DNA of 64,000 bases from Marinobacter segnicrescens (GCF_900111555.1 NZ_FOHZ01000014.1:1-64000), one strand, 5' to 3'. Positions 20,160 through 30,221 are shown, numbered from the stretch's first letter. Numbers and translations are program-made. Notes: generated by a model not told the origin, from the sequence alone.

Positions 20160-21647
20160 ATGACACCCGAACAGTTCGACCGGCTGGCCGACGCCGGATT
20201 CAACCGTATTCCTGTCTACCGCGAAGTACTCGCAGACCTGGACACCCCCCTGAGCACCTATCTCAAGCTGGCCAGTGGGCCCTACTCCTACCTGTTTGAG
20301 TCGGTTCAGGGGGGGGAGAAATGGGGTCGTTACTCCATCATCGGACTGCCCTGCCGGGAGGTGCTTAAAGTGCACGGAGATAAAATCTCCGTCACCCGCG
20401 ACGGTCAGGTGATCGAGGAAGACGAGCGGGAGGACCCTCTCACCTTCGTGGAAGAGTACCAGGCACGCTTCAACGCCCCGGACCTGGACGACCTGCCCCG
20501 CTTCAACGGGGGCCTGGTGGGCTATTTCGGTTACGATACCGTGCGCTATATCGAAAAGCGCCTGCGCAACACCTGCCCGCCGGACAAGATCGGCACGCCG
20601 GATATCCTGTTGATGGTGTCCGATGAAATCGTGGTGTTTGACAACCTCCGCGGCAAGCTACACCTCATTGTCCACGTAAACCCGGCGGACCCCGGCGCCT
20701 ATGACCAGGCCCTGGCCCGGATCGACGAACTGGAAGCCCGCCTGCACCGTCAGACCGCCAATGCCCCGCGCACGCCGGAGCACCTGCGGGGCAAGACGGT
20801 GGACGAGAGCGACTTCATTTCCGGCTTCACCCAGGACCGGTTCGAGGAAGCGGTAGATCGCATCAAGGGCTACGTACTGGACGGCGACGTCATGCAGACG
20901 GTGATTTCCCAGCGCATGACCATCCCCTTCGAGGCGCCACCCCTGAACCTGTACCGGTCGCTGCGGGTGCTCAATCCGTCGCCCTACATGTACTTCCTCG
21001 ACCTGGATGACTTCCACATCGTGGGTTCATCCCCGGAAATCCTGGCCCGGGTGGAAGACGATGAAGTGACCGTGCGACCCATCGCCGGCACCCGCAAGCG
21101 AGGTGCCACCGACGCCGAAGACAGGGCACTGGAGAAGGAACTGCTGGCAGACCCGAAAGAGATCGCCGAGCACCTCATGCTCATCGACCTGGGCCGCAAT
21201 GACGCCGGCCGCGTCTCCGAAACGGGCACAGTGAAGCTGACCGACAAGATGATTGTCGAGCGCTACTCCCACGTGATGCACATCGTCTCCAACGTCACCG
21301 GGCGCCTGAAGAAGGACACCTCCTGCCTGGACGTACTGCGGGCCACCCTGCCCGCCGGCACCCTCAGCGGCGCCCCCAAGATCCGGGCCATGGAGATTAT
21401 CGATGAGCTGGAGCCGGTCAAACGGGGCGTGTACGGCGGTGCCGTCGGTTACCTGTCGTTCAATGGCAACATGGATACCGCGATCGCCATCCGCACCGCG
21501 GTGATCCGGGACAAGACCCTGCATATCCAGGCTGGCGCCGGAATCGTGGCAGACTCGGTTCCCCGCCTGGAGTGGAAAGAAACCATGAACAAGGGCCGCG
21601 CGATTTTCCGGGCCGTTGCCATGACCTACAACGACTACGACCACTGA
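20160..21647 (+). CDS. trpE: Anthranilate synthase component I TrpE
   Basis: A 495-residue chorismate-using subunit that makes anthranilate with ammonia supplied by TrpG. The N-terminal regulatory region keeps the Trp-binding block '[16 protein letters not shown]', and '[12 protein letters not shown]' supplies the second part of the feedback site. Catalytic blocks are '[12 protein letters not shown]', '[20 protein letters not shown]', '[16 protein letters not shown]' and '[20 protein letters not shown]'. It is preceded by the Trp-codon leader and followed 16 bp later by trpG. Confidence 0.96.
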   Translation: MTPEQFDRLADAGFNRIPVYREVLADLDTPLSTYLKLASGPYSYLFESVQGGEKWGRYSIIGLPCREVLKVHGDKISVTRDGQVIEEDEREDPLTFVEEYQARFNAPDLDDLPRFNGGLVGYFGYDTVRYIEKRLRNTCPPDKIGTPDILLMVSDEIVVFDNLRGKLHLIVHVNPADPGAYDQALARIDELEARLHRQTANAPRTPEHLRGKTVDESDFISGFTQDRFEEAVDRIKGYVLDGDVMQTVISQRMTIPFEAPPLNLYRSLRVLNPSPYMYFLDLDDFHIVGSSPEILARVEDDEVTVRPIAGTRKRGATDAEDRALEKELLADPKEIAEHLMLIDLGRNDAGRVSETGTVKLTDKMIVERYSHVMHIVSNVTGRLKKDTSCLDVLRATLPAGTLSGAPKIRAMEIIDELEPVKRGVYGGAVGYLSFNGNMDTAIAIRTAVIRDKTLHIQAGAGIVADSVPRLEWKETMNKGRAIFRAVAMTYNDYDH

Positions 21648-21663
21648 GGCGGGGGAGACAATC

Positions 21664-22242
21664 ATGCTGCTGATGATCGATAACTACGACTCCTTTACCT
21701 ACAACGTGGTGCAGTATCTGGCAGAGTTGGGAGCGGACGTCCAGGTTCACCGCAATGACGAGATTACGGTGGAGGAAATCGAGGTCCTCAACCCGGAGCG
21801 CCTGGTGATTTCACCTGGCCCCTGTACGCCCAACGAAGCCGGTATTTCCATGGCGGCGATCCGCCAATTTGCGGGCAAACTGCCGATTCTGGGCATCTGC
21901 CTTGGGCACCAGGCCATCGGGCAGGTCTATGGCGGGAATATTGTGCGCGCCGGCCAGGTGATGCACGGTAAGGTGTCGCCGGTTTACCACTCTGACATCG
22001 GTGTGTTTCGCGGATTGAGTAATCCGTTACAGGCAACGCGGTATCACAGCCTGGTCATCGAGAAAGAAACCCTGCCAGACTGCCTGGAGGTGACCGCCTG
22101 GACCCGCAATGAGGATGGTTCCATTGAGGAGATCATGGGGATCCGGCACAAGACGCTGCCCATTGAGGGAGTGCAGTTCCACCCTGAGTCGATTATGACT
22201 GAGGAGGGGCATGAGCTTTTACGGAACTTTTTGCGGTCTTAG
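21664..22242 (+). CDS. trpG: Anthranilate synthase component II TrpG (glutamine amidotransferase)
   Basis: A 192-residue class-I glutamine amidotransferase. The catalytic Cys is in '[16 protein letters not shown]', and the His/Glu pair is in '[15 protein letters not shown]'. The N terminus '[20 protein letters not shown]' is standard for TrpG/PabA; like those proteins it may also serve PabB for folate synthesis. A 491-bp repeat-rich gap separates it from trpD. Confidence 0.95.
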   Translation: MLLMIDNYDSFTYNVVQYLAELGADVQVHRNDEITVEEIEVLNPERLVISPGPCTPNEAGISMAAIRQFAGKLPILGICLGHQAIGQVYGGNIVRAGQVMHGKVSPVYHSDIGVFRGLSNPLQATRYHSLVIEKETLPDCLEVTAWTRNEDGSIEEIMGIRHKTLPIEGVQFHPESIMTEEGHELLRNFLRS

Positions 22243-22297
22243 GATCAAGTCTTTTGGCTGAGAGCCATGGTTCGGATACCGGCCGGGGAGCGGTATC

Positions 22298-22377
22298 ATT
22301 TTTCTGGACACGCCCACGAGCACGTCCATGTGGGGCTCGACGGCAGCCATCCATGGCTGCCGACGGTCCTGAAAAAT
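22298..22377. repeat. Intergenic nested hairpin element B (CCATG-type repeat)
   Basis: Outer arms ATTTTTCTGGAC (22298-22309) and GTCCTGAAAAAT (22366-22377) pair with one mismatch. The core 'ACGTCCATGT' and 'GCTCGACG' is shared with element A, although the arms differ. The inner hairpin CGGCAGCCA/TGGCTGCCG is perfect over 9 bp (22341-22349, 22354-22362). Confidence 0.7.
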
Positions 22378-22478
22378 AATCCCCCACCCCGTCCTCTGTG
22401 CAAGCCGCAAAAAGGTACGCAGGTCGAGCCCCCTGACCGTAAATAGTAGTAAAAGTAGCGTTATCACAGTTGCTCACA

Positions 22479-22595
22479 GGCCGGTGGGTGCAGGGGGCAT
22501 TTTCGCAGCAGCGCCATGGATGGCGCGGAGCAAGGCGGGCGCCATGGATGGCCCCTGAATTGCGGCGGAGAAAATGCCCCCTGCACCCACCGGCC
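22479..22595. repeat. Element C: 26-bp perfect inverted repeat around two GCGCCATGGATGG units
   Basis: The 26-bp arm beginning GGCCGGTGGGTGCAGGGGGC at 22479-22504 is repeated exactly in inverted form at 22570-22595. The 65-bp interior holds GCGCCATGGATGGCGC (22511-22526, itself a 7-bp hairpin) and a second copy of GCGCCATGGATGGC (22540-22553). In RNA this would form a very stable cruciform-like stem. Confidence 0.85.
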
Positions 22596-22733
22596 CGGCA
22601 CCGAAGTCAGCAAGCACATCAATAGCACTGAGCGGGCAGTCCCAAAAGAATGAAAGCCGCGTAGGCTGGCCAGGTACGCAAACTCAAAGCAGCCCAAGTT
22701 CAAAGAGAAAACCAAAACGAGGCCCACCAGACC

Positions 22734-23765
22734 ATGGACATGAAAGAAGCCCTGAACCGAATCGCCTCCAACCTGGACCTGAGCCGGGAAGAAATGAAAG
22801 CGGTCATGCGCATTGTCATGAACGGTGAGGCCACCGACGCCCAGATCGGCGCCTTCCTGATGGGCCTGCGCATCAAGAGCGAAACCATCGACGAAATCAC
22901 CGGCGCCACCGAAGTCATGCGCGAACTGGCCACCGGCGTCCAGATCAACGCCGACCCCCTGGTCGACATCGTCGGCACCGGCGGCGATGGTGCCAACCTG
23001 TTCAACGTCTCGTCCGCGTCAGCCTTCGTCGTGGCCGCCGCTGGCGGTTACGTCGCCAAGCATGGCAACCGGGCCGTATCGTCCAAAAGCGGCAGTGCCG
23101 ACCTCATCGAAAAGGCCGGCATCAACCTCAACATGACCCCGGAACAAGTCGCCCGCTGCGTGGAACAGATCGGTGTCGGCTTCATGTTCGCCCCCAGCCA
23201 CCACGGCGCCATGAAACACGCTATCGGCCCCCGCAAGGAACTGGGATGCCGGACCATTTTCAACATCCTTGGTCCCATGACCAACCCCGCAGGCGTCAAG
23301 CGCCAACTGCTGGGTGTGTTCACCCCCGCCCTGTGCCGCCCCATGGCGGAAGTGCTCCAGAAACTGGGCAGCGAACACATCATGGTGGTCTGCTCAAAGG
23401 ATGGCCTCGACGAAATCAGCCTTGCCACATCCACCCACGTGGCCGAGCTCAAGGATGGCGAAATTACCGAGTATGACATTACCCCGGAGGAGCTGGGCGT
23501 AAAGAGCCAGTCCCTGGTCGGCCTCACCGTCGATACCGCCGACGACTCGCTCCAGCTTATCCGTGCAGCGTTTGGCCTGGGCCATGACGAAATGGCCGAG
23601 AAAGCCCGGGACATGATCGCCCTCAATGCCGGCGCTGCCATCTATGTCGCCGGACTGGCGGCGACCCCGAAGATGGGTGTGGACATGGCACTGGATGCCA
23701 TGGGAAGCGGACTGGCCGGCGGCAAGATGTCCGAGCTGGCTGACTTTTCACACTGTTTTGACTGA
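22734..23765 (+). CDS. trpD: Anthranilate phosphoribosyltransferase TrpD
   Basis: A 343-residue enzyme joining anthranilate and PRPP. The PRPP-binding block is '[20 protein letters not shown]' followed by '[20 protein letters not shown]'. Anthranilate-side residues are in '[20 protein letters not shown]' and '[20 protein letters not shown]'. It is followed 13 bp later by trpC. Monofunctional, not fused to the amidotransferase as in enteric bacteria. Confidence 0.96.
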   Translation: MDMKEALNRIASNLDLSREEMKAVMRIVMNGEATDAQIGAFLMGLRIKSETIDEITGATEVMRELATGVQINADPLVDIVGTGGDGANLFNVSSASAFVVAAAGGYVAKHGNRAVSSKSGSADLIEKAGINLNMTPEQVARCVEQIGVGFMFAPSHHGAMKHAIGPRKELGCRTIFNILGPMTNPAGVKRQLLGVFTPALCRPMAEVLQKLGSEHIMVVCSKDGLDEISLATSTHVAELKDGEITEYDITPEELGVKSQSLVGLTVDTADDSLQLIRAAFGLGHDEMAEKARDMIALNAGAAIYVAGLAATPKMGVDMALDAMGSGLAGGKMSELADFSHCFD

Positions 23766-23778
23766 GCAGCCTGACACC

Positions 23779-24591
23779 ATGACTGACCGACACAACGACC
23801 GGACTCCCACCATCCTCCGCAAGATCGTGGACCGCAAGTGGGAAGAAATTGACGAGCGCAAACGCACCAGTTCCCTGGCCGACCTCAGGGCCATGGCGGG
23901 CGATCAGCCAGCTGCACGGGGTTTTGCCCGGGCGATGGCCGACCGGATAGGCCAAAGCAAGCCTGCCGTGATCGCCGAGATCAAGAAGGCATCCCCCAGC
24001 AAGGGCGTCCTGCGGGACCCGTTTGATCCGCCAGCCATTGCCCATAGCTACGAGGAGGGCGGCGCTACCTGCCTGTCGATACTCACCGACCATGACTTCT
24101 TCCAGGGTCACGAGGACTACCTGAAAGCGGCCCGGGCCGCCTGCAGCCTGCCGGTGATCCGCAAGGACTTCATGGTGGCGCCCTACCAGGTATACGAAAG
24201 CCGTGCCATCGGCGCCGATTGCATCCTGCTGATCGCGGCCTGTCTGACCAAAGACCAGATGCAGGAACTTGAGGGCATTGCCCACGACATCGGCCTGGAT
24301 GTGCTGGTGGAGGTTCATGATGGCGAGGAGATGGACGACGCCCTCACCCTGAGCACTCCCCTGGTGGGCATCAACAATCGCAACCTGCACACCTTCGAGG
24401 TGTCACTGGACACCACCTTCGACCTGCACCAGCGCGTTCCGTCAGACCGCCTGACCATCACCGAAAGCGGCATCCTCACGCGTGAGGACGTTACCGCCAT
24501 GACAGAGCGGGAGATTTACGGTTTCCTGGTGGGTGAATCGTTCATGCGGGCCCCTGAGCCCGGGGAAAAACTGAGGGAACTGTTCGACTGA
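23779..24591 (+). CDS. trpC: Indole-3-glycerol-phosphate synthase TrpC
   Basis: A 270-residue TIM barrel that closes the indole ring of tryptophan precursors. The signature '[20 protein letters not shown]' contains the catalytic Lys, '[20 protein letters not shown]' the second, and '[20 protein letters not shown]' and '[11 protein letters not shown]' are typical. The frame is open upstream inside trpD, but ATG 23779 gives the normal N terminus. It is not fused to TrpF; trpF, trpB and trpA are not in the window, the usual split arrangement in Pseudomonas-like bacteria. Confidence 0.95.
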   Translation: MTDRHNDRTPTILRKIVDRKWEEIDERKRTSSLADLRAMAGDQPAARGFARAMADRIGQSKPAVIAEIKKASPSKGVLRDPFDPPAIAHSYEEGGATCLSILTDHDFFQGHEDYLKAARAACSLPVIRKDFMVAPYQVYESRAIGADCILLIAACLTKDQMQELEGIAHDIGLDVLVEVHDGEEMDDALTLSTPLVGINNRNLHTFEVSLDTTFDLHQRVPSDRLTITESGILTREDVTAMTEREIYGFLVGESFMRAPEPGEKLRELFD

Positions 24592-24616
24592 TTGTTCCGG
24601 ACAGATCGAGGGGCTG

Positions 24617-25225
24617 TCAGCCCCCCTCAAGCGCTTCCTTCAAAACCGCCTGCAAGTGGGCTGGCATGGCGCCGGCCAGCTGCAGCGCTGCCTCACGGGC
24701 CCGGGGCGTCATCTTCTCCCAGGTGCGGCGTACGATTCGCAGCCACTTCTCCTTGTCGAAGTCCGGGTTATCCTCATAGAAGTCCGCAAAATAGCGCTCC
24801 AGGAACACCATGCAGGCCACGTCCTCCAATAGCTGCGTGTCGGGGTCATTCCGCAGCTCTCGCTTGGTAAGGATAGTGGCAACCCGCTGGCACTCCGCTT
24901 CTGCATAGCCGCACTGTGCCATGATGTCCGCAGCCCGCTCGCCATGGAAGCGGCCACAGTCCTGTCGCCACTGGTAATACCCCTTGCGCCCTTCTGGAAA
25001 ATCCGCCCGGGGCCTGGTCCAGCGTTCGATGTGCTGGGCCCGGCAGGCGATCTGCATGCGTTCGGACGGCTGTGCCTCCAGGGCGAACAGCCAGCGGGTC
25101 ATGTGCAGGCTGTAGGCGTATTCCCGGGGCAACGTCTGGCCGTCCACAGGTTCCATGTTCGGGTCCTGGCAGTTGGCCCGGTCGATGGCATCGAGGGCAC
25201 AGGCCAGGCCAGTATCCTTTGTCAT
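24617..25225 (-). CDS. DUF4202 domain-containing protein
   Basis: A 202-residue soluble protein matching the DUF4202 pattern: 'EYAYSLHMTRWLFALEAQPS', 'ACRAQHIERWTRPRADFPEG', 'GYYQWRQDCGRFHGERAADI' and 'LEDVACMVFLERYFADF'. The many conserved His, Glu and Asp residues ('QHIERW', 'RFHGE', 'LEDVA') resemble an HD-like metal site, but the activity is unknown. It lies 4 bp downstream of a glutathione S-transferase gene on the same strand and is convergent with trpC. Confidence 0.88.
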   Translation of the reverse strand: MTKDTGLACALDAIDRANCQDPNMEPVDGQTLPREYAYSLHMTRWLFALEAQPSERMQIACRAQHIERWTRPRADFPEGRKGYYQWRQDCGRFHGERAADIMAQCGYAEAECQRVATILTKRELRNDPDTQLLEDVACMVFLERYFADFYEDNPDFDKEKWLRIVRRTWEKMTPRAREAALQLAGAMPAHLQAVLKEALEGG

Positions 25226-25229
25226 GCCA

Positions 25230-25847
25230 TCAGACCTTTGCAGAGGGACGTTCCTTCATGTGGTCGTACCAGGCCTGCAGGTTCTTCTGCTCCGGGCTGA
25301 TACGGATCTTGACCACCTTCGCGAAATCCAGCACGCACAGGGCGGTGATGTCGGCGGCAGTAATGCTGTCACCATAGATGAACTTGCGCCCTTCCAGGTG
25401 CCGGTCCAGAAAGTCCATAAAGCTGGCAGCCTGCTTGCCCGCCTCCTCGCCCCACTCCGGAATCGGATTCATCCGGTCCTTGAAGTAGCCGGTGCTGTGC
25501 TGGAAACACATACCGGTAGGCACGAAGAAGTAGTAGTCCAGCCACCGCTGCCACTGGTCCAGCTGCGCCTTCTCCAGCGGCGTGGTCCCCATCAGGGGCG
25601 TGGTGTCCGGGTACTGCTCCTCGAAATAGAGGCAGATGGACATGGTTTCGGCAATGCAGTTGCCGTCATCCAGCTGCATCACCGGCACCTTCTTCATGGG
25701 ATTCATGGCCTGGAATTCCGGGGTCAGGTTCTCCCCTTTCTGCAGGTCCAGTTCCACAAATTCCACCTTGTCCAGCAGGCCCTTTTCAGCCAGGAACATG
25801 CGTACACGACGGGGATTGGGGGCCGTTTTCGTCTCGAAAATCTTCAT
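25230..25847 (-). CDS. Glutathione S-transferase family protein
   Basis: A 205-residue GST with an N-terminal thioredoxin-like domain ('MKIFETKTAPNPRRVRMFLA', 'MNPMKKVPVMQLDDGNCIAE') and an all-helical C-terminal domain ('AADITALCVLDFAKVVKIRI'). The cis-Pro block 'KKVPVMQL' and the 'GNCIAETMSI' glutathione-binding motif are present. ATG 25847 is chosen over TTG/ATG options at 25859. It is followed by DUF4202 with a 4 bp gap. The substrate is unknown. Confidence 0.9.
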   Translation of the reverse strand: MKIFETKTAPNPRRVRMFLAEKGLLDKVEFVELDLQKGENLTPEFQAMNPMKKVPVMQLDDGNCIAETMSICLYFEEQYPDTTPLMGTTPLEKAQLDQWQRWLDYYFFVPTGMCFQHSTGYFKDRMNPIPEWGEEAGKQAASFMDFLDRHLEGRKFIYGDSITAADITALCVLDFAKVVKIRISPEQKNLQAWYDHMKERPSAKV

Positions 25848-26196
25848 GGGTGAGTACACCTCGACTGTTGTTATGAATCGTTGTGACTGGCCGGTTTCCC
25901 TTCCGCCAGCGCAGGGTCAGGAATCTGCCACAGGTTGGCCTGTTCCGGGGAACCCGTCAAGGCACCGGCCGCGCTAAGTGCCGTCCCAGACGCCATGTCC
26001 ACCAGTTTTACGACATTGTCTCCGACAGGAGACACCACGGGCAACGGATGGCCCGAGGATGCCTGATTCGCTACCTGTTTTGTGAATCTGGCACCGGGTA
26101 TGCCTCCAGTCTGACTGCGCTGCAGTCCCGTCCTTTCCAAAGGACAGGTGTCGCATTCAACGACATTTTTCAATACAAGAAATGGAGGGCGTTCGG
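25848..26196. other. Divergent intergenic region upstream of the 1340-residue gene
   Basis: A 349-bp region separates the GST start from the large plus-strand gene. It contains the ribosome site GGAGG at 26185-26189. A minus-strand frame (25871-26221) could encode a short peptide ending ASGTALSAAGALTGSPEQAN and onward, 24 bp upstream of the GST start, but its codon usage is not strongly gene-like and no clear ribosome site was found. No clear promoter or palindrome was identified. Confidence 0.5.
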
Positions 26197-29100
26197 ATGG
26201 ACACCAAAAACACCCAGTCACTGATCAAGCAATTCAAGCATCGTATCCACCAGTTTGAGGGTACCATTGCAAAGCTTGAAAAAACCGCCGGTAAAGAGAC
26301 TCTCCCCAGGGAATCCAGTGCCGAGGTTCGTAAACACCTTGCCAGCCTCAAGGGCGAATTGCAGGAGATCATCGCCGAGGCAGAGTCCCTGCCGGATGTT
26401 GCCGATGCCTTGGGCCTCTCCCCCCGCCCTGACCCGGAGCCGATCGAAACCGGCAAGGTGGTCAAGGCTACGCAGTTCAAGAGCTCGGACCTTGAGATAG
26501 AGCCCGCTGAAGGCACCTTCCTGACGCCGCTGGCTGAAGGCTGGCCCCGTTCCGGCCAGGTGATCCGTAACAACAAGCTGATCACCAAGACCATGGTCGG
26601 CAAAGTTCGTCTCACCGTCCATAACGAGGCCAAGCCCTCTCAAGGCGTTGCCGCTGTACCCTTTAGCGTGTCCGCCACCCCCGCCGACGGCGGCAAACCC
26701 ATGGTACTCAAACGGGGCACCACCAACCGGCAGGGCTACGCAGCGGTAGACCTGCGCAGCCTCGCGGTGGAGTCCGTGAGTGAGCTTGCCATCGAAATCG
26801 ACGGTGCCGGTGAGCCCATCCGCCATGTCATCGATAAGGACAGCATTGCTACCCACCGGGATCTGGGCATTGCCCATGATATCCGGATACGCCCGGAAAT
26901 CCTGGACCGACTTCGGCTACCCGAAAGTGGCGAGGTGGAGACAGAGGGAACCATCGAAGACCCGGATGACATAGACTATGAAATCTCGCCGGATTCCTTT
27001 GGCCTGAACCATGAGGAAAACGACGGCAACTGCTGCCTCCGGCCCCGCACCGAGTTTGCCTCCCGGCAGTACTATTTCCGACAGCTTATACGGGTGCAGG
27101 AGCCACACCTGATGGCCTCCAGTCGCGTGATAGAGCGGGAGGACGTCCGCGCGCCGGTCCCCTTTGGCGACGACACCGCCTCCACCTACGCCATTACCGG
27201 CGGCAACCTTATCCTGGGCACAGTTAGCCTGTACCGCCAGGGCTGGTACCCCATCGGCAGGGGGCTGGGCGAGCTACTGTACTCCCTGTCACTGGCACCC
27301 TGTGAGCACGTGAACCTGGCGTTTATCGACTGGAGCCGGCAGGAACGGGACACCCGCCAGGAATCCCGCACGGCATCCGAACAGCTGGACCACGACATGG
27401 ACCGGGACCGGTCCATTGAAGAGCTGGTGGACTCGGTTCTGGAAGAAAACCAGAGTGGATCGTCGTCCAGTGGCGGTGGCGGCGCCAGCCTGGACCTGGG
27501 CATCTTCAGTATCGGTGGCGGCGGGGGCTCTACCAGTAGCTCGGCTTCCGGACGCCGTAACCTGCAGGCCTCCACCATCCAGAATATTTCCGACAGTATC
27601 TCCCAGCGAAGCTCTGCCTTGCGATCACAGCGGGCAACGGTAGTGACCACCTCAACCCAGCGGGAGTCGGAACGCATCCAGACCCGCACGGTGCATAACC
27701 ACAACCGCAACCATGCCATGACGGTGCAATACTTCCAGGTACTTTCCCACTACGCCATCAAGACCGAGCTGGTGGAAGAAAAGCCGGTGGTGATGGTGCC
27801 CTACCAGGTGGACCCTGCCCTTTTCGACACCATCCCCAGCTTCGACAAGTTTGTGGCAGCGCCATCACGGCCCATCACCCGTTTCCTGGACCGGCATTCG
27901 CGCCTGATCCGCCGCCTTGCCCCCGGTAACTATCGCCGGGCCTTCGAGTCCCTGTCACGGCTGCTGCATTGCCGGGATGTCTATGACATCGAGACGCCCT
28001 ACGCCACCTTGTCCCGCTGGGAAATCCGGCTGAGCAAGGCATACCGGCCAGGCCTGCGACTCTACATTGAGACCGACAGCGGCCAGACCGTGCAACTCTA
28101 CCCCTCTGGCAACAGCCGCGAGCCGGTATATTTCCAGTCCTCGCCCGTGCGCCACGATGATATCCGCGGGCTGACCATTACCTTCGACCCGGTGGCGGCA
28201 GCGGAGGGTATGTCACGGGACCTGCCGGGCCTTTTCGGCGATGCCTTCGGCGACCTGCTTGAGCAGCTCCAGGCGCACCAGCTGGATGATGTACAGGTAT
28301 CGGTGGTCACTGACCGTTCCCGCTTCCTGCCGCACCCACAGAGGTTCCGTCTGGGGGTTGATGCCGTTGACGCCCGGCTGGACACCTCTAACCCCTCGAT
28401 CTTTATTGCCATTGAAGAACCTGAGCCCGATTTCAGCCGTTACCGGGGCCGGGAGCACCAGGATTACTGCGCGCTCAAGGAACTGATTGCCCATATCCAG
28501 AGCCAGCCCATGCGCTACATCCGCGCCATCTGGATGAGTGAGGATCCCGACCGGCGGGCCATGCGGTTTGACCGCTTCCGCTTTGAAGGGGATTCGCTGC
28601 TGGACCGCATCGTGAACCGGCCGGTGGGCGTGCTGGGTAACTACGTGGCCTTCGAGCTTCTCCAGGGCCACAAGCTGGTGCCGGTGGAAATGCCCGACCA
28701 CCTGGTCTCCCGCCGCGTGGTCAGCGTGCCTACCCGCGGGGTATTTGCCGAGGTGTTCCTGTCCTGCTGCAATGCCACCGAGAAACGGGACGTGGAGCGG
28801 TTTATCGACCCGGATCAGTCCTGCCAGATCACCGCACCCGAGATCACCGGCGTCTCTCCGGGATCCCGGGCCAGTCGCAGTGACACCCGGCCCACGGACT
28901 TCCCGGCTCCCATGGTTAACATCCAGAACCCGCCGGCGGCTCCGGATCCTTCTGCCATGTCCTCGGCACTCAGTGTGCTGAGCACCCCGGACATCTTCCG
29001 GGACCTGACCCGGGGCGCGGAGCTGCTGCAGTTTATCGAAAGCGCCACCAAGGAAGCCTTCACCAGCACCCGCCAGCACCGCGCCGCCATGGACGCCATT

Positions 29101-30219
29101 GCCGGTGATGTGGTACGCGGGCTGGTCTCTGCCTATACCGGTGTGCCCATCCCCTCCGGTAGCGGCTCTTCCGGAAAGTCCGGCCAGTCGTCAGGGCCTG
29201 GTAACGTTACCCCGACCTCCAGCGGTTCCGGCGGCAGCGGCAAGACACTGACAGCACCGATAACCACCTCCAGCAACAACCCGGCCCTGCAGAGCCTGAC
29301 CAGCGACCGGGTGCGGCAAAGCTCGCCGGCCCAGCTCAGCGATCACCTGCAAACGATCCAGCGAGCCGTGGAGCGGGGCCAGTTCACCCCCGAGCAGGGC
29401 CAGTCCCTCGGCCGCTACCTGTACGGCCAGGTGGACGACCAGAGCGGCATCATGCTGGCCAGCTATAGCCCCGGTGGGATCGAATCAGAGCCCCTGGGTA
29501 CCACCACACGCACCGTGGACGTCAAACTGAGGTGCTTTATCCCCTCACAGGCCGTTTCGCTTCAGGTACCGCTCACCGACGACTACGGCGGCGACAACCG
29601 CAGCTTCTCCTACGACCAGGGCAGCCACCGGGTCCAGGTGCATCAGCGTCTGACCTTCGGTACAAGCCACCCCTGGCCCAGGGTGGAGGCAGCGCCCGGC
29701 GCCCCCGGCGGTGGTTTCAGCTTTGGTGAGACGAAGGCCTACAGCCAGGGTGACACCGAAAACGTGGCCGGCAAGCCCTGGTGGTGGAAGCGGCTCAAGG
29801 ACGGGGCGGCTCCTTCTGACACAGCAACACTGGGCCGTACCGACGACAACCTGCATGCGGTTGCCTCGTACGACTACGCCCAGACCGCCGAGAGCCATTG
29901 GTCCCAGGGGCCGCTGGCCGCCAAGGTATACCTGCGGGTGGACGCACCCAACCCGCTGGTAGACAGCGCGCCGGCCATCAACGCCGATCTCTGGCTACAG
30001 CTCAAGGAGTATAACGGCAAGCTCTACTATCGCCTGACCGGCACCCACGACGGTTTCCCGGCCTATGAGCTCTATGTGGACGAATGCCTGGTGTATAGCC
30101 ATGATCCGGAAGCGGAAGGCCAGTCCCCCCTCTCCCTGTTCCCTCCATCGGAGTACACGGTGAACAAGGAATGGCAGGTGCTGGATTGTGAGGAGGATGA
30201 CCCGACAGTCGAGGTATAG
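26197..30219 (+). CDS. Large multidomain protein of unknown function (1340 residues)
   Basis: I do not recognise a named family. ATG 26197 is preceded by GGAGG with 7 nt spacing. The order is: a helical, probably coiled-coil N terminus (residues 1-65); a Pro/Glu linker; a beta-sandwich-like segment (about 80-225, with 'TTNRQGYAAVDLRSL'); a central module (331 to about 560) containing 'GWYPIGRGLGELLYSLSLAP' and 'HVNLAFIDWSRQERDTRQES'. That module is interrupted by a Gly/Ser-rich stretch near 420-452 and ends in a His/Asn-rich VHNHNRNH motif (499-506) and 'MTVQYFQVLSHYAIKTEL'. A long region without landmarks follows, then a second Gly/Ser linker (about 985-1020). The C-terminal domain (from about 1106) begins 'VDVKLRCFIPSQAV' and includes 'YGGDNRSFSYDQGSHRVQ'. 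No signal peptide or membrane segment is visible. It stands alone: GST and DUF4202 diverge upstream, and the next gene converges with a 2-bp gap. From memory, the central block recalls large uncharacterised bacterial proteins, and the C-terminal block recalls DUF3238; both are unverified. Confidence 0.75.
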   Translation: MDTKNTQSLIKQFKHRIHQFEGTIAKLEKTAGKETLPRESSAEVRKHLASLKGELQEIIAEAESLPDVADALGLSPRPDPEPIETGKVVKATQFKSSDLEIEPAEGTFLTPLAEGWPRSGQVIRNNKLITKTMVGKVRLTVHNEAKPSQGVAAVPFSVSATPADGGKPMVLKRGTTNRQGYAAVDLRSLAVESVSELAIEIDGAGEPIRHVIDKDSIATHRDLGIAHDIRIRPEILDRLRLPESGEVETEGTIEDPDDIDYEISPDSFGLNHEENDGNCCLRPRTEFASRQYYFRQLIRVQEPHLMASSRVIEREDVRAPVPFGDDTASTYAITGGNLILGTVSLYRQGWYPIGRGLGELLYSLSLAPCEHVNLAFIDWSRQERDTRQESRTASEQLDHDMDRDRSIEELVDSVLEENQSGSSSSGGGGASLDLGIFSIGGGGGSTSSSASGRRNLQASTIQNISDSISQRSSALRSQRATVVTTSTQRESERIQTRTVHNHNRNHAMTVQYFQVLSHYAIKTELVEEKPVVMVPYQVDPALFDTIPSFDKFVAAPSRPITRFLDRHSRLIRRLAPGNYRRAFESLSRLLHCRDVYDIETPYATLSRWEIRLSKAYRPGLRLYIETDSGQTVQLYPSGNSREPVYFQSSPVRHDDIRGLTITFDPVAAAEGMSRDLPGLFGDAFGDLLEQLQAHQLDDVQVSVVTDRSRFLPHPQRFRLGVDAVDARLDTSNPSIFIAIEEPEPDFSRYRGREHQDYCALKELIAHIQSQPMRYIRAIWMSEDPDRRAMRFDRFRFEGDSLLDRIVNRPVGVLGNYVAFELLQGHKLVPVEMPDHLVSRRVVSVPTRGVFAEVFLSCCNATEKRDVERFIDPDQSCQITAPEITGVSPGSRASRSDTRPTDFPAPMVNIQNPPAAPDPSAMSSALSVLSTPDIFRDLTRGAELLQFIESATKEAFTSTRQHRAAMDAIAGDVVRGLVSAYTGVPIPSGSGSSGKSGQSSGPGNVTPTSSGSGGSGKTLTAPITTSSNNPALQSLTSDRVRQSSPAQLSDHLQTIQRAVERGQFTPEQGQSLGRYLYGQVDDQSGIMLASYSPGGIESEPLGTTTRTVDVKLRCFIPSQAVSLQVPLTDDYGGDNRSFSYDQGSHRVQVHQRLTFGTSHPWPRVEAAPGAPGGGFSFGETKAYSQGDTENVAGKPWWWKRLKDGAAPSDTATLGRTDDNLHAVASYDYAQTAESHWSQGPLAAKVYLRVDAPNPLVDSAPAINADLWLQLKEYNGKLYYRLTGTHDGFPAYELYVDECLVYSHDPEAEGQSPLSLFPPSEYTVNKEWQVLDCEEDDPTVEV

Positions 30220-30221
30220 CC

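Larger units (their letters stand above)
22243..22733. other. Gene-free trpG-trpD gap with two hairpin elements
   Basis: No credible coding frame is present. The gap holds hairpin elements B and C, a pyrimidine/AT-richer stretch at 22440-22465 with repeated AGTA units ('AATAGTAGTAAAAGTAGCG'), and 140 bp of unassigned sequence before trpD. No promoter for trpD stands out. 'GGCCCACCAGACC' just before ATG 22734 is not a good ribosome site, though 'AACGAGG' at 22717-22723 is possible. Confidence 0.7.

Noticed and set aside
25871..26221. Minus-strand frame upstream of the GST gene
   Set aside because: It could be a small leading gene of the GST operon, but codon usage is mixed, no ribosome site is clear and no family is recognised.
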